From assembly GCA_903929045.1 (NCBI GenBank), contig CAIYTE010000013.1:1-35066 (forward strand): a stretch of 35,066 nucleotides of DNA, written 5' to 3'. Within the stretch, counting starts at the first letter, position 1. Every line of letters starts with the position of its first letter. The notes under the pieces were generated by a model. That model did not search any database, was not told the DNA's origin, and saw only the letters and a program-made list of their open reading frames with translations. A program made the translations under genes and the position numbers. Source of the stretch: an uncultured Hyphomicrobiales bacterium. GTDB taxonomy: Bacteria > Pseudomonadota > Alphaproteobacteria > Rhizobiales > Xanthobacteraceae. Below are positions 24,619 through 32,094 of the stretch, one piece after another.

Positions 24619-25266
24619 GTGAGCCATAAGTCTGAGGGTATTCTCGCGATCTGGAATGACGTCCGTCCCGGACAGGAAGCGGCGTTCGACGCCTGGTTCC
24701 AGAGCGAGCACCTGCTGGAGCGTCTCGGCGTCCCCGGATTCAAGTTCGTGCGCCGTCACGAAGCGCTGGTCGGCGCGCCGAAATATTTCAATTTCTACAT
24801 CGTCGACAATCCGGACGTGCTGAAGTCGAAGCCCTATCTTGAGCGGCTCGACAACCCGACGCCGATGACCAAGAAAATCATGTCGGAAGCCTTCATCAAC
24901 ATGAACCGTACGGTCTGCCATCGCACGCCGCGGCGCGGTTCGTTCAGCGGCTCCTACGCGGTGACCTTGCGTTTCAACGACGCACCGGACATGGGCAAGC
25001 TCACCGCGCTGGCCGACGAACTGGCGAAGGACACCAAGATCGCCGGCGTCGAGCTGTGGAACGCGGTCGACAGCGCCAACGCCGTGGTCTCGGAAGAGGA
25101 AAAGCTGCGCGGTGGCGACAAGAAGATTAAATCCTGCCTTGTCGTAGATACGTTGCGGAAAGCGGAAGCTGAGACGCTCGTCGATCGCTTATCGAAGCAG
25201 TTCGCCGATGCCGAGGTCGGCCTCTATGCCGTGCTGTGCGAGCGCGGCGGCGGTTTGGGAGCCTAA
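24619..25266 (+). CDS. Uncharacterised dimeric alpha/beta-barrel (EthD-like) protein
   Basis: The 215-residue cytoplasmic protein appears to be built from two ferredoxin-like halves. The first opens ILAIWNDVRPGQEAAFDAWFQSEHLLERLGVPGFKFVRRHE, which is typical of EthD/dimeric alpha-beta barrel proteins (a W-F-x-x-E/H-H stretch before a gliding strand). The second starts SYAVTLRFNDAPDMGKLTALADELA and ends VGLYAVLCERGG. The start is GTG directly after the aminotransferase stop, with GTGGAGAGAAG upstream inside the aminotransferase frame. Position in the operon suggests a role with the aminotransferase, perhaps substrate handling or product isomerisation, but no function is demonstrated for such proteins. 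Confidence 0.75.
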   Translation: MSHKSEGILAIWNDVRPGQEAAFDAWFQSEHLLERLGVPGFKFVRRHEALVGAPKYFNFYIVDNPDVLKSKPYLERLDNPTPMTKKIMSEAFINMNRTVCHRTPRRGSFSGSYAVTLRFNDAPDMGKLTALADELAKDTKIAGVELWNAVDSANAVVSEEEKLRGGDKKIKSCLVVDTLRKAEAETLVDRLSKQFADAEVGLYAVLCERGGGLGA

Positions 25267-25269
25267 GGG

Positions 25270-25755
25270 ATGCAATCGCTGGCGCCGTTGGTCGAAGAAA
25301 TCGCGCGCCGCCTGATCGAGCGGCGCGAAACTGTCGCGGTCGCGGAATCCTCGACCGGCGGCATGATTTCGGCGGCGCTCTTGGCGTTGCCCGGTGCCTC
25401 GGCCTATTTCGTCGGCGGCGCCGTGCTCTACACCAAGACGTCGCGCTCGGTGCTGCTCGGTCTCGAAGACGCCGACATGCAGGGCTTCCGCCCCTCGACC
25501 GAATTCTACGCCATGCTATGCGCCAAGCGCGTGCGGGAGCGCCACGGCACGGTGTGGGGGCTCGGCGAGACGGGCGCGTCGGGCCCAACCGGCAACCGCT
25601 ACGGCGATGCCGCCGGCCACACCTGTGTCGCGGTGTCAGGCCCGGTCGAAGGGGCGGTCACTCTTGAGACCGGCAGCGCCACGCGCCACGAGAATATGGA
25701 AGCCTTTTCCCACCGGGCGCTCGGGCTGTTTCTGGAAGTGCTGACGGCGAAGTAG
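25270..25755 (+). CDS. CinA C-terminal domain protein (PncC-type nicotinamide-nucleotide amidohydrolase)
   Basis: This stand-alone CinA C-terminal domain of 161 residues belongs to the family that deamidates NMN to nicotinate mononucleotide. It shows VAVAESSTGGMISAALLALPGASAYFVGG with the active-site Ser/Thr region, then GLGETGASGPTGNRYGD and GHTCVAVSG. The N-terminal MoaB-like domain of full CinA is absent, as in many PncC proteins. The start is three bases after the preceding gene. The last 17 residues (AFSHRALGLFLEVLTAK) are encoded twice: here, and again at 26486-26537 beyond the toxin-antitoxin pair. Confidence 0.9.
   Translation: MQSLAPLVEEIARRLIERRETVAVAESSTGGMISAALLALPGASAYFVGGAVLYTKTSRSVLLGLEDADMQGFRPSTEFYAMLCAKRVRERHGTVWGLGETGASGPTGNRYGDAAGHTCVAVSGPVEGAVTLETGSATRHENMEAFSHRALGLFLEVLTAK
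25701..25752 (+). repeat. Direct repeat copy 1: 3' end of cinA (in the intact gene)
   Basis: These 52 bases match 26486-26537 at 47 positions. The five differences all fall at third or otherwise synonymous positions, so both copies encode AFSHRALGLFLEVLTAK. The repeat flanks the toxin-antitoxin pair on its left side. Confidence 0.9.
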
Positions 25756-25788
25756 TCGCTCGACGAACGCCGAGCCTTGTGCTTGCGC

Positions 25789-25823
25789 TTGCCATAATTG
25801 GTAACATATATGATACTATATGG
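25789..25823 (+). promoter_or_regulatory. Promoter and candidate operator of the toxin-antitoxin pair
   Basis: TTGCCA at 25789-25794 and GATACT at 25812-25817 are 17 bases apart and resemble -35 and -10 boxes in an unusually AT-rich stretch. CATATA (25805-25810) and TATATG (25817-25822) form a perfect inverted repeat with a six-base spacer overlapping the -10 box. That is where the antitoxin of such systems usually binds. A start of transcription seven bases after the -10 would coincide with the toxin ATG. Confidence 0.5.
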
Positions 25824-26150
25824 ATGCGAGTTCTTGAATATCAGGACTTGTCGGGACGCCGGCCGTTTCACCGCTGGTTCGAGAACCTCGATGCGGTGGC
25901 CGCCGCCAAGGTGACGATTGCAGTGACGAGACTCGGTCTCGGGAATCTGTCGAATACGAAAAGTGTCGGCCACGGCGTTCTCGAATGCCGGATCGATTTC
26001 GGGCCCGGCTATCGGATTTATTTTGGACGAGACGGCGACACGGTCGTGATCTTGCTTGCCGGCGGAACCAAGCGCCGTCAGGACGACGATATCGCGGACG
26101 CTCAAGCGCGTTGGACCGACTACAAGAGACGAAAGAAAGAGCAGGCCTAG
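25824..26150 (+). CDS. Type II toxin, RelE/HigB superfamily (HI1419/Gp49-like)
   Basis: This is a predicted mRNA-cleaving toxin of 108 residues. It matches the addiction-module killer family found upstream of HI1420-type antitoxins: RPFHRWFENLDAVAAAKVTIAVTRLGLGNLSNTKSVGHGVLECRIDFGPGYRIYFGRDGDTVVILLAGG and a basic end (TKRRQDDDIADAQARWTDYKRRKK). The ATG at 25824 starts at the family N-terminus; an upstream in-frame TTG at 25779 lies within the promoter-like region. There is no evident ribosome-binding site, which fits a leaderless or weakly translated mRNA. The antitoxin ATG follows the stop with no gap. Confidence 0.9.
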   Translation: MRVLEYQDLSGRRPFHRWFENLDAVAAAKVTIAVTRLGLGNLSNTKSVGHGVLECRIDFGPGYRIYFGRDGDTVVILLAGGTKRRQDDDIADAQARWTDYKRRKKEQA

Positions 26151-26468
26151 ATGGCGCTGACACGGGATTTCAAGGAGACGGTCAAGGCGCGCGCGGAGCG
26201 CGATCCTAAATTCCGCGCGGCGTTGCTGACGGAAGCTGTCGAGCAAATGCTGGCCGGTGAAATGGAGACCGGCAAGGCCGTCTTGCGCGACTATATCAAC
26301 GCGACGGTCGGCTTCGAACGTCTTGCACGCGAGACCGGTACCCCGGCCAAGAGCTTGATGCGGATGTTCGGTCCGAAGGGCAATCCGCGCGCCGATAATC
26401 TGTTTGCTGTTATCATGCGGTTGCAGAAGGCATCGGGTATCCGCCTAGGTGTTGCTGCCGCGCGTTGA
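26151..26468 (+). CDS. Type II antitoxin, HTH-type (HigA/HI1420-like)
   Basis: The 105-residue product opens LTRDFKETVKARAERDPKFRAALLTEAVEQMLAGEMETGKAVLRDYINATVGFERLARETGTPAKSLMRMFG and closes NPRADNLFAVIMRLQKASGIRL. This is the two-part plan of the HI1420-type antidote family, with a toxin-binding N-terminal helix pair and a helix-turn-helix at about residues 55-95. It begins on the base after the toxin stop. It should neutralise the toxin and repress the pair by binding the palindrome at 25805-25822 (inference). Toxin-first order is normal for this family. Confidence 0.9.
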   Translation: MALTRDFKETVKARAERDPKFRAALLTEAVEQMLAGEMETGKAVLRDYINATVGFERLARETGTPAKSLMRMFGPKGNPRADNLFAVIMRLQKASGIRLGVAAAR

Positions 26469-26485
26469 CCGCTCCGCGGCTGAAT

Positions 26486-26543
26486 AGCCTTCTCGCACCG
26501 CGCGCTGGGACTGTTTCTGGAAGTGCTGACGGCGAAGGTGTGA
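26486..26543 (+). pseudogene. Displaced 3' end of cinA (direct repeat copy 2)
   Basis: In frame this remnant reads AFSHRALGLFLEVLTAKV and then TGA, the same C-terminus as the intact gene plus one Val. It has no start or upstream part of its own. Its stop is one base from the next palindromic repeat, which in turn abuts the ccrM stop. This copy is therefore most likely the original cinA end, separated from the gene when the toxin-antitoxin segment arrived. Confidence 0.85.
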
Positions 26544-26544
26544 T

Positions 26545-26681
26545 CCGTCACCCTGAGGTGCGAGCCATAGCGCGTCAAGACGCGCGTAAACGGCTTATGG
26601 CGAGCCTCGAAGGGCGATGGCCCGTAAGAGTGTGCCCGTTCATCCTTCGAGGGCCGCTGCGCGGCCACCTCAGGATGACGG
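26545..26681. repeat. Long palindromic intergenic repeat, family 2
   Basis: Outer arms CCGTCACCCTGAGGTG and CACCTCAGGATGACGG pair with one mismatch. Inside are the pairs AGCCATA/TTATGGC around a GCGCGTcaagACGCGC hairpin, and CCTCGAAGG with CCTTCGAGG. The sequence is unrelated to the family at 9796 and 22211 but has the same nested-hairpin plan. It fills the gap between the displaced cinA stop (one base away) and the ccrM stop (four bases away). Confidence 0.88.
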
Positions 26682-26685
26682 CTTA

Positions 26686-27960
<1,275 letters not shown>

Positions 27961-27986
27961 AGTGGTTTGCAGGAACTTCCACACGG

Positions 27987-28001
27987 TTAAAAAGTCATTG
28001 A
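27987..28001. promoter_or_regulatory. Second CtrA-like box, nearer the metallopeptidase gene
   Basis: TTAA, seven bases, then TTGA again matches the CtrA consensus at seven of eight positions, and it shares the GGTTAAAAA context with the box at 27906. It is 59 bases before the metallopeptidase start. Confidence 0.4.
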
Positions 28002-28060
28002 TTGGACGAACCGCACCGCATCGGACATGATCGAAACACGACGATTGAAAGGGCTTTTGA

Positions 28061-29011
28061 ATGCGTTGGGATGATTTCCGCCGCAGTGACAATGTCGAAG
28101 ACGACCGCGACGGCGGTGGTGGTGGTGGTGGTGGCGGCTTTGGCGGCGGTGGCGGCGGTTTTGGTTTGCCGATGGGCGGCGGCGGCTTGGGAATCGGCAC
28201 GATCGTTGTGCTGGGCCTGGTCGGCTGGGCACTCGGCATCGATCCCAGCGTGTTGATCGGCGGCGCTGAAATCGTCACCGGCAATCGCGGCGGTGGCGGC
28301 GGCTATCAGCAGCCCTATGAACCGCCGCGGCGCACGACCACCGGCGCGCCGAAAGATCAGATGGGCGATTTCGTCGCGGCCGTGCTCGGCAATACCGAAG
28401 ACACATGGACGATCGTGTTCAAGGAAAGCAACCAGGACTACAAGGCGCCGCGCCTGCGGCTGTTTGCCGGCTCGATCCAGGGCGGTTGCGGCATGGCGCA
28501 GGCGGCGATGGGCCCGTTCTACTGCCCGACCGACAAGCGCATCTATCTCGACACGTCGTTCTTCCGCGACATGCAGGTGCGCTTCAAGGGTTGCTCCGGC
28601 AAGGCGTGCGAATTCGCCGAGGCTTACGTGATCGCGCACGAAGTCGGTCATCACGTGCAGAACCTGCTCGGCATTCTGCCGAAGGCGCAGTCGGCGCAGC
28701 GCGCGTCCGGCGACAAGGTCGCGGCCAATCGCATTCAGGTGCGTGTCGAATTGCAGGCCGATTGTTTCGGCGGCGTCTGGGCCAACCGCTCGAACCAAAA
28801 ATGGAAATCGATCGAGCCCGGCGACGTCGAGGCGGCGTTGCAGACGGCGGCGGCGATCGGCGACGACCGGCTGCAGCAGCAGTCGACCGGCCGCGTCGTG
28901 CCCGACTCATTCACGCATGGCTCGTCGGCCCAGCGCCAGCGCTGGTTCAACATCGGCCTGAAGGAGGGCAAAGTGTCGGCCTGCAATACTTTTGCAGCGC
29001 AGCAACTATAG
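28061..29011 (+). CDS. Neutral zinc metallopeptidase, YpfJ family
   Basis: The 316-residue membrane-anchored protein has a glycine-rich N-terminus (residues about 18-45), one transmembrane helix at about 45-60 (GIGTIVVLGLVGWALGI), a second Gly-rich linker, and the conserved zinc-peptidase domain. The zinc motif is HEVGHH at 193-198 (EAYVIAHEVGHHVQNLLGI), followed by the ELQADCFGGVW ligand region and the closing GSSAQRQRWFNIGLKEG. Natural substrates are not known for the family. AAAGGG precedes the ATG by eight bases. It diverges from ccrM, and its promoter region has a CtrA-like box. A six-unit GGT tract (28115-28132) encodes part of the glycine run. Confidence 0.93.
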   Translation: MRWDDFRRSDNVEDDRDGGGGGGGGGFGGGGGGFGLPMGGGGLGIGTIVVLGLVGWALGIDPSVLIGGAEIVTGNRGGGGGYQQPYEPPRRTTTGAPKDQMGDFVAAVLGNTEDTWTIVFKESNQDYKAPRLRLFAGSIQGGCGMAQAAMGPFYCPTDKRIYLDTSFFRDMQVRFKGCSGKACEFAEAYVIAHEVGHHVQNLLGILPKAQSAQRASGDKVAANRIQVRVELQADCFGGVWANRSNQKWKSIEPGDVEAALQTAAAIGDDRLQQQSTGRVVPDSFTHGSSAQRQRWFNIGLKEGKVSACNTFAAQQL

Positions 29012-29056
29012 CGCGACCCCTAGCCGGCTAACTGCAAGAGTCGTTATCATGCGGCC

Positions 29057-29548
29057 ATGGACTATTTGTCGGTCAGCACGATCTGGACCATTCAGCTTAT
29101 TGTTCACGGCCTTTTGGCCGTGGCGCTGCTCGGCGCGCTGACGCATCAGGCCATGGCCGTGGCCATGCCGGTCCGGCAAATCGCGACGCCGTCCGGGTTC
29201 ATCACGCGCTTCCGCACCGTGCGCGGCGCGGGCTATGCGACCGCGATTGTCGTGTTGTGGGTGGTGACCTTCATTCTCGGCGCGTGGATCTACACCAAGT
29301 ATCGCATTGCCATCCGCATTCCGCTCGAGCGCACCGGCTACTTCAAGACGCTGGGTTTCTTTGAACTGAAGGAACATGCCGCGGCGCTGGGCCTCTTCAT
29401 CCTCCCGGCCTATTGGTACGTGTGGAAGAATCCGAAAAACCTGGGCTTCGACGGCGCGCGCAAATGGATCACCGTGCTGCTGGCGTCGCTTTGCTGGTTC
29501 TCGTTCCTGGTCGGACACGTGCTCAATAATGTTCGGGGATTTGGCTGA
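29057..29548 (+). CDS. Four-helix membrane protein of unknown function (histidine-bearing)
   Basis: I do not recognise this 163-residue family. Four hydrophobic helices are evident at about 9-31, 58-80, 107-122 and 138-156. Histidines occur only at 17, 30, 107 and 154, all within or at the ends of helices. H17 and H30 lie 13 residues apart on the first helix, a spacing seen in b-type heme proteins. Heme or metal binding is therefore a hypothesis. The second loop is rich in Arg/Lys (KYRIAIRIPLERTGYFK). The TGA stop shares a base with the ATG of the next membrane protein, making co-translation likely. The metallopeptidase gene ends 45 bases upstream. Confidence 0.75.
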   Translation: MDYLSVSTIWTIQLIVHGLLAVALLGALTHQAMAVAMPVRQIATPSGFITRFRTVRGAGYATAIVVLWVVTFILGAWIYTKYRIAIRIPLERTGYFKTLGFFELKEHAAALGLFILPAYWYVWKNPKNLGFDGARKWITVLLASLCWFSFLVGHVLNNVRGFG

Positions 29549-29946
29549 TGACCGACACTGTCGAACAAGGCGCGAAACTCGCCGCGTCCGCGCCATCGCC
29601 GCTGGCGTCGTCCGCCGCTTTTGGCACCTTCGCCATCGTTTTCGCGATTGCTGCGCCGGTCATCTATGTGGCGAGCGAACTCGGCGGCTTTCCTCTGTTC
29701 ACCTATCATCCCGGCACCAACCGTATCGATCTCGGTTTTGCGCTGGCGCGGCCGAACGAGGGCCCCGCGATGTACTGGTACGGCTGGATCGCCACCACAC
29801 TTACCGCCTCGGCGCTTGTGGCAGCCGCCGCCGCGTGGCTGCCGCGTCCGGTCGCGGCGCGGATCCCGCTGTTCCCGATCTGGCTGCTGCCGCTCATCGC
29901 GCTGCCGATCCTGGCTTACGCGCTGATGCCGTTCTGGACGCGATGA
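29548..29946 (+). CDS. Small membrane protein of unknown function
   Basis: This 132-residue protein has three probable transmembrane helices: FGTFAIVFAIAAPVIYVASEL (about 25-45), WIATTLTASALVAAAAAWL (about 80-98) and PIWLLPLIALPILAYALMPFW (about 109-129). Between the first two helices is a loop with FTYHPGTNRIDLGFALARPNEGPAMYWYGW. I cannot assign a family. Its ATG overlaps the stop of the preceding four-helix protein and its stop overlaps the start of the next gene, so the three are probably made together and may form one membrane complex. Confidence 0.75.
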   Translation: MTDTVEQGAKLAASAPSPLASSAAFGTFAIVFAIAAPVIYVASELGGFPLFTYHPGTNRIDLGFALARPNEGPAMYWYGWIATTLTASALVAAAAAWLPRPVAARIPLFPIWLLPLIALPILAYALMPFWTR

Positions 29947-30311
29947 TGCACCGCGCGCCGGTTGCCGCATTCCTTATCTTTATGCTCGCCGTGACCGCCG
30001 CCATCGCCGGCGGGCTCGGCGATGATCATGGCGACGGCACCGACACGATCTTCTTCGGCGTGGTGCAGGATACGCGCGGCGTGGCGATTTCGAACGCGCG
30101 CGTCAACGTAATCTACAAGAAGATGTCCTTCGTCACGACCAGCGACGCCATCGGCGGCTATCGCATCGCGGTACCTGAGATTGATGCCGCGGGCGCGGAC
30201 ATTGCCTGCCGCAAGGACGGTTACGCGCCATCGGCGATCAACCGCCGCCCGCCCGCCAGCGCCGACCGCGCGCCGATTGAAGTCGATTGCATCCTGAAGA
30301 AAGATCCGTGA
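29943..30311 (+). CDS. Secreted protein with carboxypeptidase-regulatory-like (Ig-like) domain
   Basis: The 122-residue product has a signal peptide (MMHRAPVAAFLIFMLAVTAAIAGG) and one small domain. FFGVVQDTRGVAISNARVNVIYKKMSFVTTSDAIGGYRIAVPE is the classic pattern of a carboxypeptidase regulatory-like beta sandwich (G-x-V-x-D, P/S-N-A-x-V, T-x-x-x-G-x-Y). Two cysteines (ADIACRKDG and EVDCILKK) could form a disulfide. It probably acts in the periplasm as a binding or scaffold module. The start ATG lies four bases inside the preceding gene (ATGATG), and its TGA shares a base with the next ATG. Domain identification rests on pattern only. Confidence 0.75.
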   Translation: MMHRAPVAAFLIFMLAVTAAIAGGLGDDHGDGTDTIFFGVVQDTRGVAISNARVNVIYKKMSFVTTSDAIGGYRIAVPEIDAAGADIACRKDGYAPSAINRRPPASADRAPIEVDCILKKDP

Positions 30312-31294
30312 TGCGGCGCGTGCTCGCGGGCCTGTTGCTGGCCGCCGCCGTCGCGGGGCCGGCGGGCGCCGAAACGCTGTCTTTGCGCTACGGACAGTCC
30401 TATTCGACGCTGCGCAGTATTTTCGCACTGCCCGTCGTGGTGGCGCAGAAGCAGGGCTTCTTCGAACGCGAAGGCCTGGACTTCAAGGTCGTCGTGCCGC
30501 TGCCCGGCGGTTCGGACAAGATGATCGATGCGCTGCATGACGACACCGTCGACATCACGCATGTCGCCACGCCATTCCTGATCCGCAAGGTGCTCGCCGG
30601 ATCGGACGCTGTCGCTATTGCGGCGGAGTTCAACAACCCGATCTACAGCCTCGTCGCCAAGCCCGGTATCAAGAGCTTTGCCGATCTCAAAGGCAAACGC
30701 ATCGGCTTTGCCGACCAGGGCGGCAGCATATCGGCATCAATGCGCAAACTACTGGCGCTGCACGGCCTGACGGACGGCGACTACGAGACCGAGGTCATTG
30801 AAGGCACGCCGGCGCGCGCCAATTGTCTCAAGCAAGGCGGGTGCGATGCGGTGCCGCTCGGCCAGCCGCAGGATGTCGCGTTCCAGGCCGAGGGTTTCAC
30901 CGTTCTGGGCCTCTCGACCGAGGCGAGCCCCTCCATCGTCTACACGGTGACGGCGGTGCGCCGTTCCTTCGCCGACAAGAATGCCGAAGCGCTGCGCCGC
31001 TACTTGCGGGCTTTGGACGCTGCGTTCCAGTTCATCCGCGATCCGGCGAACCGCCAGGCCGTGGCCGCGATCGTGGCGGAAAGCAACCATGTCTCGCCCG
31101 CAATCGCTGCGAAGGTGCTGGCGCTGTACTTCGAGCCGGACCGCAACGTATTGCCACGCCGGGGCGAAATCGACATGGCCGGCCTGTCGCGCGTCATCGC
31201 GATGATGGCCGAAGCCGGGCAGATTACGGCGCCGCCGCCCGCGCCGGAGATTTTCGTCGAGCGAAAATACCTGCGGGCCATCGGGGTCAAATAA
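30311..31294 (+). CDS. ABC transporter substrate-binding protein, NMT1/SsuA-like
   Basis: This is a predicted periplasmic binding protein of 327 residues. A signal peptide (MRRVLAGLLLAAAVAGPAGAE) is followed by LSLRYGQSYSTLRSIFALPVVVAQKQGFFEREGLDFKVVV, the usual NMT1-like opening. Further family segments are KSFADLKGKRIGFADQGGSIS and GTPARANCLKQGGCDAVPLGQPQD. It is similar in plan to the binding protein at 3664-4629. It is the last of four start/stop-overlapping genes, so its ligand may be connected with the two membrane proteins and the Ig-like protein. No ABC permease or ATPase is present. Confidence 0.85.
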   Translation: MRRVLAGLLLAAAVAGPAGAETLSLRYGQSYSTLRSIFALPVVVAQKQGFFEREGLDFKVVVPLPGGSDKMIDALHDDTVDITHVATPFLIRKVLAGSDAVAIAAEFNNPIYSLVAKPGIKSFADLKGKRIGFADQGGSISASMRKLLALHGLTDGDYETEVIEGTPARANCLKQGGCDAVPLGQPQDVAFQAEGFTVLGLSTEASPSIVYTVTAVRRSFADKNAEALRRYLRALDAAFQFIRDPANRQAVAAIVAESNHVSPAIAAKVLALYFEPDRNVLPRRGEIDMAGLSRVIAMMAEAGQITAPPPAPEIFVERKYLRAIGVK

Positions 31295-31373
31295 CACGTC
31301 TCGCACATTGACTTGGGACCGCGCAGGGGAGAGCGTGCCGCGCCCGCGGGCAGTAATTTTGGAAAGGTCGCCA

Positions 31374-32072
31374 ATGGCCACGCAGATCAAGCTCGTCACC
31401 ACGGTGGCATTGCAGGGCGCTGTCGATGCGCTTACGCCGGAGTTCACCAAGTCCAGCGGCTACGGCATCGAGATGGCGTTCGGCCCGCCGTCGGCCTGTG
31501 TCGACATGATGCGTCAGGGCATGAGCGCCGACGTCGTCGTCTCGACGCCCGACGGCATCGAGGCTTTGGCGAAAGAGGGCAAGGTCGATGGCGCGACCGC
31601 AAAGCCGGTGGCGCGCATGATTATGGGGCTAGCGGTCGGTCTCAACGATCCCAAGCCCGATATTTCGACTGCCGCCGGTTTCAAGAAGGCGCTGCTTGAG
31701 ACCCAGTCGATCATCCACGCCGATCCGGCGACCGGCAGCCCGAGTGCTGCGCACTTCATCAAGGTGCTGAACAAGCTCGGCATCACCGACGAGATGAAAA
31801 AGAAAACCACGACGCGCGCCGGTGTCGTCGCCACGGCGGTGGCGAGCGGGGAGTGTCATATGGCCGTGCAGCAACTGGCCGAGCTCTATCTCGTGCCGGG
31901 GGTGCATGTGCTGGGGCCGTTCCCGGACGAGCTGCAGAACGTCATGCCGCTGACGGCGGCGGTGCACACCGGTTCGGCGCACAAGGATGCGGCCAAGGCT
32001 TTGATTGCGCTTCTGGCGTCGCCCGGCGCCAAGCCCGTGATGGAAAAGGCCGGCCTGCTGGCGGCGCTCTGA
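31374..32072 (+). CDS. Substrate-binding (ModA-like) protein lacking a signal peptide
   Basis: This 232-residue protein has the type II periplasmic-binding fold of ModA-like proteins: IKLVTTVALQGAVDALTPEFTKSSGYGIEMAFGP, SADVVVSTPDGIEAL, STAAGFKKALLETQSIIHADPATGSPSAAHF and NVMPLTAAVHTGSAHKDAAKALIALLASP. Unlike true transport binders it starts directly at the first strand. Upstream in-frame codons back to 31308 add no hydrophobic segment, so it should stay in the cytoplasm. GGAAAGGTCGCC precedes the ATG. It lies 22 bases ahead of a GntR regulator gene, so it may serve with it as a ligand sensor or be a converted binding protein (inference). Confidence 0.82.
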   Translation: MATQIKLVTTVALQGAVDALTPEFTKSSGYGIEMAFGPPSACVDMMRQGMSADVVVSTPDGIEALAKEGKVDGATAKPVARMIMGLAVGLNDPKPDISTAAGFKKALLETQSIIHADPATGSPSAAHFIKVLNKLGITDEMKKKTTTRAGVVATAVASGECHMAVQQLAELYLVPGVHVLGPFPDELQNVMPLTAAVHTGSAHKDAAKALIALLASPGAKPVMEKAGLLAAL

Positions 32073-32094
32073 ACTCTGTGCGAAACTGAGCGCC

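Noticed and set aside
28100-28200. GGT/GGC-rich stretch considered as a non-coding repeat
   Set aside because: It is in frame with the metallopeptidase gene and encodes its glycine-rich N-terminal arm.
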